Assembly (NCBI GenBank): GCA_002159155.1
Contig: LZRQ01000090.1
Location: 1-13,620, forward strand
From: Firmicutes bacterium ZCTH02-B6
GTDB taxonomy: Bacteria > Bacillota > Limnochordia > Limnochordales > ZCTH02-B6
Direction: 5' to 3'
DNA length: 13,620 bases
Positions 9,537 through 13,620 of this stretch are shown here, piece by piece (position 1 is the stretch's first letter; each line of letters begins with the position of its first letter). A program made the translations under genes and the position numbers. The notes under the pieces were generated by a model, which did no database searches, was not told where the DNA came from, and saw only the letters and a program-made list of their open reading frames with translations.

Positions 9537-9542
9537 ACGGCC

Positions 9543-9551
9543 ATTATACCA
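9543..9551 (-). promoter_or_regulatory. Extended -10 promoter of the structured RNA / hpf unit
   Basis: On the minus strand TGG-TATAAT has a perfect -10 hexamer at 9548-9543 and a TGn extension at 9551-9549. No convincing -35 lies 16-18 bases upstream; the extension probably compensates. The start is predicted near 9536, two bases before the first paired base of the RNA's terminal stem. Confidence 0.65.
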
Positions 9552-9561
9552 GACGTACCTG

Positions 9562-9592
9562 TTGGCGACTGCGCGGGAGAGTTCTCTAAATT
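9562..9592 (+). promoter_or_regulatory. Possible plus-strand promoter of the MerR-like gene
   Basis: TTGGCG (9562-9567) and TAAATT (9587-9592) are spaced 19 bp apart, the long spacing of MerR-controlled promoters. The repeated TTCTCTA (9582-9588 and 9591-9597) and AGAGTTCTCT around it could be a binding site. It lies back to back with the minus-strand promoter at 9543-9551. The match is weak. Confidence 0.25.
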
Positions 9593-9646
9593 CTCTACTA
9601 TTTCGCAGGAATCGGGCGACCGGCGTCCAAAGAGGATGCTGAAGGA

Positions 9647-9694
9647 GCGATGCCGGGAACGATGCCAGAAACGACGCCAGGAGCGATGCCCGTG
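9647..9694 (+). repeat. Four 12-bp tandem repeats at the start of the MerR-like gene
   Basis: Four 12-bp units of the form RCGAYGCC-x3-x at 9647-9658, 9659-9670, 9671-9682 and 9683-9694 differ by few bases. They duplicate an AGGAGCGATG block, creating several in-frame ATG codons and two GGAG sites, and would encode M/T-P-x-x tetrapeptides if translated from 9650. Confidence 0.6.
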
Positions 9695-10414
9695 GACCTG
9701 CGAACCGAGTACACCGTGCCGGACGTGGCCGTGATGACAGGGCTGCCGATCCCCAAGGTGCGCTATTACGCCCACCTTTACGGGGATTTCCTCGGCGCCA
9801 CTTGCTCGCCCTTTGGAGACTGGACGTTCCGCGCCGAGCATTTGCCCTTTTTCCGCGCGCTGGCCCAAGGTCTACCCCCGGCGACGGCGCTGAAAGCCGT
9901 CGTGGATCCCGCGTTCACCCTTCCCGGCCCCCCTGTCGGCCACACCGACGGCTACCCTGCTGGCAACGTCCAACGCGACTGCGGCGGTGACGTCCAACGC
10001 CACCCTGCCACCGGCTCCCAGCGCCACCCGCCCGCCGACGCCTACCATACCAGCGGGGCCGACGATCCTTCTTCCGGGCACCTCGCCGAGAAGCCAGCCC
10101 CAGCACGGCCCCCGCTGACTGCTCCCGTTCGCGACCTGGATGAGCGGCTCGACGAATTGACCCTACAGGTGCAAGACTTGTGCGAGGAAACGAAACAGGT
10201 GCAAATCCTGCTCTCGCAAGTTATCGGCCTGCTGCAGGCTCATGCGGCCACGGGCCCGGTGGACGCGGCGGGCGAAGCCGGGCCCGCCGGCGCCGCCTCC
10301 GCGCTTGGTCCCACGGCCCCTCCCGGCGCAGGGGGGACCCGTGGCTCGGGCCTCCTGCGCCAGCAGCCGTCCTACCAAAAATGGGAGCCCGGCGCCCTCT
10401 CTAATTCACCCTAA
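9692..10414 (+). CDS. MerR-type HTH protein with C-terminal coiled coil
   Basis: The only plus-strand gene, 240 residues from the chosen start. Residues 5-70 match a MerR-type winged HTH: EYTVPDVAVMTGLP, then KVRYYAHLYG, a GDWTF wing and a helix LPFFRALAQGLPPATALKAV. Residues 75-145 are proline- and glycine-rich, with a small VQR repeat (DNA repeat of 11 bp at 9966-9976 and 9990-10000). Residues 148-184 form a probable coiled coil (DLDERLDELTLQVQDL onward). The tail is low-complexity. HTH plus coiled coil recalls RacA-type chromosome proteins as well as regulators, so the role is open. GTG 9692 has AGGAG eight bases upstream; ATG 9650 and ATG 9686 have a GGAG site only two bases away, too close, though 9650 remains possible (254 residues). 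Its TAA overlaps the cheX stop from the other strand. Confidence 0.72.
   Translation: MDLRTEYTVPDVAVMTGLPIPKVRYYAHLYGDFLGATCSPFGDWTFRAEHLPFFRALAQGLPPATALKAVVDPAFTLPGPPVGHTDGYPAGNVQRDCGGDVQRHPATGSQRHPPADAYHTSGADDPSSGHLAEKPAPARPPLTAPVRDLDERLDELTLQVQDLCEETKQVQILLSQVIGLLQAHAATGPVDAAGEAGPAGAASALGPTAPPGAGGTRGSGLLRQQPSYQKWEPGALSNSP
10377..10404 (-). terminator. Possible weak terminator of the chemotaxis operon
   Basis: Shortly after the cheX stop, inside the 3' end of the convergent gene, the minus strand has an imperfect stem of GAGGGC with GCTCCC (one mismatch, one G-U) followed by ATTTTT (T run 10381-10377). The stem is short, so this is tentative. Confidence 0.25.
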
Positions 10415-10875
10415 ATCCGGTCCCGCAGGGCGACCGCGATGTCCAACTCCCCTAGGCGCGTCTTGAGCGGGATGATAAGCCGGGTAATATTGACGGTCGA
10501 GATGATGGTGCCGCGGCCGCGGATGACCGTCGGAGGCGAAATGGTGCAATCGATCCCTTGGCTTTCAAACAGCACGGCCGCGCGTCCGGAAATGACATTG
10601 CCCAGCTCCGCGATGGCGCTCTCGCACGTTTCGTCGTAGATAGCCTTCTTCTCGCCCGTCAGCTCCCGGACGATGTTGACCGCCATCGCCTCGTCGGTGC
10701 CGTACAGCACCGTCCCCTCTACCTGGCCGGTGATGCCGATCAGCACGGTCACCTCGCGGGTGGTGTAGTCCGTATTGGCCACCGACAGCTCCCCGCGTTC
10801 AATCTCGACGCCGAGTTCCTCTTTCAGTACCAGGGCTGCTGCCGTCACAAAGGGCTGGATATGCTCCACTTTCAC
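10411..10875 (-). CDS. cheX: Chemotaxis protein CheX, CheY-P phosphatase
   Basis: A 154-residue cytoplasmic protein of the CheC/CheX/FliY phosphatase group, which removes phosphate from CheY-P and so resets the flagellar switch signal. The opening VKVEHIQPFVTAA fits CheX proteins, and the catalytic signature S-x3-E-x2-N is at S86, E90 and N93 in SAIAELGNVISG. Only one copy of the motif is present, as in CheX rather than CheC. The central strands VTVLIGITGQVEGTVLYG and the TPPTVI-like SPPTVIRG are family features. The frame is open to a GTG at 10887, but GGAG abuts that codon directly; GTG 10875, eight bases after GGAGGTGG, is the better start. It follows the HD-type gene by 32 bp and ends overlapping the stop of the convergent MerR-like gene by 4 bp. 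Confidence 0.9.
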   Translation of the reverse strand: MKVEHIQPFVTAAALVLKEELGVEIERGELSVANTDYTTREVTVLIGITGQVEGTVLYGTDEAMAVNIVRELTGEKKAIYDETCESAIAELGNVISGRAAVLFESQGIDCTISPPTVIRGRGTIISTVNITRLIIPLKTRLGELDIAVALRDRI

Positions 10876-10907
10876 GCGGTATGCCACCTCCGTGCAACGT
10901 CCAAGCC

Positions 10908-12014
10908 TCAGCTCTCGAGCAGGCGGACAATGGCCACCGCGTGATCGGCCGCGAGATCGATTTCCTCGTACGCGGCAGGCTGCCCGCCGTCGCCCACATT
11001 TGCGGGCCCTTGCAATTCATCAGGCGCGTCAGCATCATCGGGGACCCCGTGAGATCCCTCGTCTCTGCGGTCGCTCTTTTTGCTCAGCACCCGCACCCGG
11101 GGTCGGTTAAGGCTCGCCGGTCCGGGATGAACCACGACGCCGAGCTGGCTCGTGGACAGGCGGACCACCGAGCCCGTCGGATAGCCGGGCACCACCTTGC
11201 GCAGCGTCTGCACGACGTCCCAGTCAAACAACACGCCGGCCTCCGCCATCAGGTGCTCCTGCGCCTCGTGGGGCAGCGCAGGGTTGCGGGGATCCTGCAG
11301 CAGCTCCACGTAGGCCACCGCCACCTGCATGATCCGGGATAACAGGTGGATGTCGTGCCCGGATTTCCCTTGCGGGAACCCGCTGCCGTCCAGGCGTTCG
11401 TGATGGTCGCCGACGATGTGCTTGACCCACGCGCTGAGCTCCCGGTAGCCCCGCACGATGGCCAGCGATGCGGTCACGTGCTCGGCCGCGCGATCCGTAA
11501 ACCACGTACCCAGGTCCTGCAGAAGGCCCGCGAGGAAAAGATGGCGCGCCGAGTCCTTGTCAGCCAACTCAACGCCGATACGTGCCGCCACGCACGCGAT
11601 GTTGACGACGCTGGCGAGGAAACGGTCCGCCAGCGTCCCCCACGCCGGGTACAGCAGAAACCCCTGGTTTTGCTTGACCAGCTCGTCGCACGCCTGTTTT
11701 GTGGCCTCTTGTAAGGCCAGGACGGGAACGTCCACGAGAGACGGATCCTTGGCCTGCTTCACCTGGTTGACCAATCCCGCCAGCAGGTGGCGTACTTGCT
11801 GGTACGTCTGGGGCTCCATCGGTTCCCGCACATCCAAGCCTTCGAAACCCGGGGCATGCACGTAGGCGTAGCGAAATCCTCGCTCCCACAGCCGCTCCGC
11901 CATCGATTCCGTGACGGTTTTGCCGGCGGCCAGCACGAAAGCGCCCCGCTGGTCCACCAAAGGCCGGGCCAGGGTCGCCCCTTCGGGGATGGTGCGAATG
12001 TCCACCCGTCGCAT
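10908..12014 (-). CDS. Degenerate HD-GYP domain protein in the chemotaxis operon
   Basis: A 368-residue cytoplasmic protein. Residues 1-55 are the usual N-terminal region of HD-GYP proteins (RRVDIRTIPEGATLARPLV, then A-G-K-T-V-T-E). Residues 125-300 align by eye to an HD-GYP domain: HHERLDGSGFPQG at 204-216 is kept, but the HD box reads QDLGT (166-170) where HDIGK is expected, and the preceding ligand His of the H-S-x-N-V-A segment is replaced in SVVNIA (about 135-140). HD-GYP enzymes hydrolyse cyclic di-GMP with a metal centre using these residues, so this protein is probably not an active phosphodiesterase and may bind rather than cut, or act as a scaffold. The last 40 residues are acidic and low-complexity. 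The two ATGs at 12017 and 12014 overlap the cheR TGA; GGAGG is 4 and 7 bases away, favouring 12014. Confidence 0.78.
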   Translation of the reverse strand: MRRVDIRTIPEGATLARPLVDQRGAFVLAAGKTVTESMAERLWERGFRYAYVHAPGFEGLDVREPMEPQTYQQVRHLLAGLVNQVKQAKDPSLVDVPVLALQEATKQACDELVKQNQGFLLYPAWGTLADRFLASVVNIACVAARIGVELADKDSARHLFLAGLLQDLGTWFTDRAAEHVTASLAIVRGYRELSAWVKHIVGDHHERLDGSGFPQGKSGHDIHLLSRIMQVAVAYVELLQDPRNPALPHEAQEHLMAEAGVLFDWDVVQTLRKVVPGYPTGSVVRLSTSQLGVVVHPGPASLNRPRVRVLSKKSDRRDEGSHGVPDDADAPDELQGPANVGDGGQPAAYEEIDLAADHAVAIVRLLES

Positions 12015-12877
12015 CATCCTGCCTCCATCCGCACATAAAGAAATGGCGCCGCTGCCCGCAAACCGTACCGGGCGGGTTGAAAGATGGTTTCCGTGCTGCC
12101 CACCAACAGGTAGCCTCCCGGCACTAAGCTCGCCGCCAGCTTGGCGAAAATCTCCTGCTTCGCGGTTTCCGTAAAGTAGATGATGACGTTGCGGCACAAG
12201 ATCAAGTGCTGGCCTGGCGGGTAAGGATCCCGCAACAGGTTGTGCACCGTGAACCGCACATAGCGCCGGACTTCGGGCACTAGCTCCCACCACCCGTCCG
12301 GCAGCGGCCGGAAATAACGCTGGCGCCGTACGGGCGAAACCTCCTTGAGCCGGTCCTCGGTGTAGACGGCCTTCCTGGCCTCCGCCAGCGCCTCGCGATC
12401 GATGTCGGTCCCGAGGATCTGGTGACGGTCGGCAGACCCCGGGTCGAGCTCGTCCACCAAAATAGCCAAAGAATAAGGCTCCGCGCCGTTGGAGCACCCG
12501 GCACTCCAAATCCGCAGCCGGCCAAAACGCTGCAGCAGCTCAGGCAGGACGATGCGGGCCAGCTCCTCATACCGCTCGGGGTTGCGGAAAAACTCGGTCA
12601 CATTAATGGCCAAAAAGTCCAAGAGGCGCTGGCGCACGGCCGCGTCGCGGCTCACCGCGTCGGCGAGCTGCTCCAGGTCCCGCAGGCCCTCGCGGCTCAT
12701 GAAGCCGGTGATCCGGCGCATCATCTGCCGTTCTTTGTAGGCTCCCAGGTCTAGGCCCGTCGTCAACTCTAGGGCACGCTGCAGGCGGCGAAACCCGGGG
12801 TCGGCGACGGCAGCCTCCGGATGGGCAAATTCCGGGGTCGGCAGGAGGCGAGCGCCGTCGATTGGACCGGGATGCAA
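12014..12877 (-). CDS. cheR: Chemotaxis protein methyltransferase CheR
   Basis: A 287-residue S-adenosylmethionine-dependent enzyme that methylates glutamates of chemoreceptors, balancing CheB. The N-terminal helical domain runs to about residue 100 and ends in INVTEFFRNPERYEEL. The SAM-binding motif WSAGCSNGAEPYSLA is at 124-138, LGTDIDREAL follows at 156-164, and CRNVIIYF at 228-235 is the conserved late motif. The frame is open to a TTG at 12937, but GGGAGGG at 12890-12884 stands six bases before the TTG at 12877, so that codon is chosen. The TGA at 12014 overlaps the start of the HD-GYP-type gene, pointing to translational coupling. An 80-bp gap separates it from cheB upstream, with one small GGCGC/GCGCC hairpin and no clear promoter. 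Confidence 0.94.
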   Translation of the reverse strand: MHPGPIDGARLLPTPEFAHPEAAVADPGFRRLQRALELTTGLDLGAYKERQMMRRITGFMSREGLRDLEQLADAVSRDAAVRQRLLDFLAINVTEFFRNPERYEELARIVLPELLQRFGRLRIWSAGCSNGAEPYSLAILVDELDPGSADRHQILGTDIDREALAEARKAVYTEDRLKEVSPVRRQRYFRPLPDGWWELVPEVRRYVRFTVHNLLRDPYPPGQHLILCRNVIIYFTETAKQEIFAKLAASLVPGGYLLVGSTETIFQPARYGLRAAAPFLYVRMEAG

Positions 12878-12957
12878 CGAACACCCTCCCTTTGTTTTGG
12901 CGCGACCGCCAGCGCCTTCGCCACCGGCGGCCAACAACGATCCCTGCGGAGGTTCGC

Positions 12958-13620
12958 CTACAAATGCGCAGGCTCTTGCACGATGCGCGTCAAGGCAGCC
13001 GCCATGTCAGCGAGACTGTGCACTTCGTCGGCAAGCTGGAGCTCGGTGACCACCCGGGGCATACCGTAGACGACGCTGCTGGCCTCATCCTGAGCCAGCA
13101 CCTTGCCGCCGGCCCGCTTGAGCTTGCGGGCACCGCGGGCCCCGTCCATCCCCATGCCCGTCAAGATGACGGCCACCACGTCCCCGCCCCACACGTCCAC
13201 CGCCGACTCCAGCGTCAGGTCGACCGCGGGCCGCACGCCCAGGTGCGGAGCGGCTGAGCTGAGCTGCATCCGGCCTTGCGCGTCAAACACCAAGTGCTGT
13301 CCACCCTTGGCGACCCAGGCCTCGCCGGGTTTCGGTAGGCGTCCCGGCTCTGCCTCGGCGACCTTGAGGGGCGACAGCCCATCGAGACGGCGGGCCAACG
13401 AGGCGGTGAACCCTTCGGGCATGTGCTGAACAACAACCACCGGCCGCGGGAAATCGGCCGACAAACCGCTCAGCACCGTACTCAACGCGCTCGGGCCCCC
13501 CGTCGAGCTGCCGATCACCACCGGTCCGGGCCCCGGAGCCGTCCCGGGCTGGCGGCGGGGCTTGTCCTCAGCCTGCGGCGCGCCGGCCCGCCCGCCGCGA
13601 ACGGCTCCAGCAGGTCGCCC
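12958..13620 (-). CDS. cheB: Protein-glutamate methylesterase CheB, C-terminal part (5' end outside window)
   Basis: The last 220 codons of a gene that enters at the right edge. The first 33 residues are a proline- and glycine-rich linker, as found between the receiver and catalytic domains of CheB, so a response-regulator domain is expected outside the window. The methylesterase domain follows with its catalytic triad: Ser39 in GSSTGG, His66 in VVVVQHMPEGF and Asp159 in GMGMDGARG; spacing agrees with known CheB proteins. CheB demethylates (and often deamidates) chemoreceptor glutamates when phosphorylated by CheA. The frame stays open to base 13620; an internal GTG at 13521 is not the start because the linker continues upstream in frame. 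Stop TAG at 12958; cheR follows. Confidence 0.94.
   Translation of the reverse strand, partial: GRPAGAVRGGRAGAPQAEDKPRRQPGTAPGPGPVVIGSSTGGPSALSTVLSGLSADFPRPVVVVQHMPEGFTASLARRLDGLSPLKVAEAEPGRLPKPGEAWVAKGGQHLVFDAQGRMQLSSAAPHLGVRPAVDLTLESAVDVWGGDVVAVILTGMGMDGARGARKLKRAGGKVLAQDEASSVVYGMPRVVTELQLADEVHSLADMAAALTRIVQEPAHL

Noticed and set aside
9872..10081. Minus-strand small frame with repeated VALDV-like residues
   Set aside because: It is the reverse reading of the repetitive proline/glycine-rich middle of the MerR-like gene, with no ribosome binding site.
10875..10887. GTG at 10887 as cheX start
   Set aside because: GGAG directly touches this codon, leaving no spacing; GTG 10875 has proper spacing and matches the usual CheX N-terminus.
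12018..12509. N-terminal extension of the HD-GYP-type frame (533-residue version)
   Set aside because: It runs in a second frame through cheR, whose protein motifs are unmistakable; the ATGATG at 12017/12014 with GGAGG is the natural start.

Overview
The window looks like chromosomal DNA from a high-GC member of the Firmicutes (Thermaerobacter/Symbiobacterium/Limnochorda-like). This is inferred from a very GC-rich third codon position, GGAGG-type ribosome binding sites, frequent GTG and TTG starts, a csaB gene next to a DUF5693 gene, long-form hpf, and a CheX/CheB/CheR chemotaxis set. No mobile element, tRNA, rRNA or CRISPR array was seen. All genes but one are on the minus strand.

Read along the minus strand there are three blocks. 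Block A (13620 to 10411) is a chemotaxis operon: cheB (5' end outside the window), cheR, a degenerate HD-GYP protein and cheX, with the middle genes translationally coupled. It meets a lone plus-strand gene for a MerR-type HTH plus coiled-coil protein (9692-10414) tail to tail; the two stop codons overlap by 4 bp.

Block B (about 9540 to 6809) starts at an extended -10 promoter. It first makes a roughly 270-nt highly structured RNA ending at an intrinsic-terminator-like hairpin. The position directly upstream of hpf (raiA) and the architecture (long terminal stem, several nested hairpins) suggest a member of the raiA RNA motif. Then come long-form hpf (ribosome hibernation), a two-domain MobA/CofC-like nucleotidyltransferase-fold protein of unknown role with a TTG start, and an overlapping unrecognised 175-residue protein.

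Block C (about 6753 to 1) starts at a second extended -10 promoter and a 5' hairpin, followed by secA (preprotein translocase ATPase), a spacer with imperfect 24-bp repeats, prfB (release factor 2, with a programmed +1 frameshift at an in-frame UGA that splits its reading frame), a DUF2993 lipid-binding-like protein, a DUF5693 polytopic membrane protein, and the first 75 codons of csaB (pyruvyl transferase for cell-wall polysaccharide). The theme is protein export, translation termination and cell-envelope assembly.

The most interesting points are the structured RNA ahead of hpf with a terminal stem that competes with its terminator, the unusual spacing and context of the prfB frameshift signal, the HD-GYP protein without its HD metal ligands inside a chemotaxis operon, and the orphan nucleotidyltransferase-like protein with a conserved-looking but unnamed C-terminal domain.
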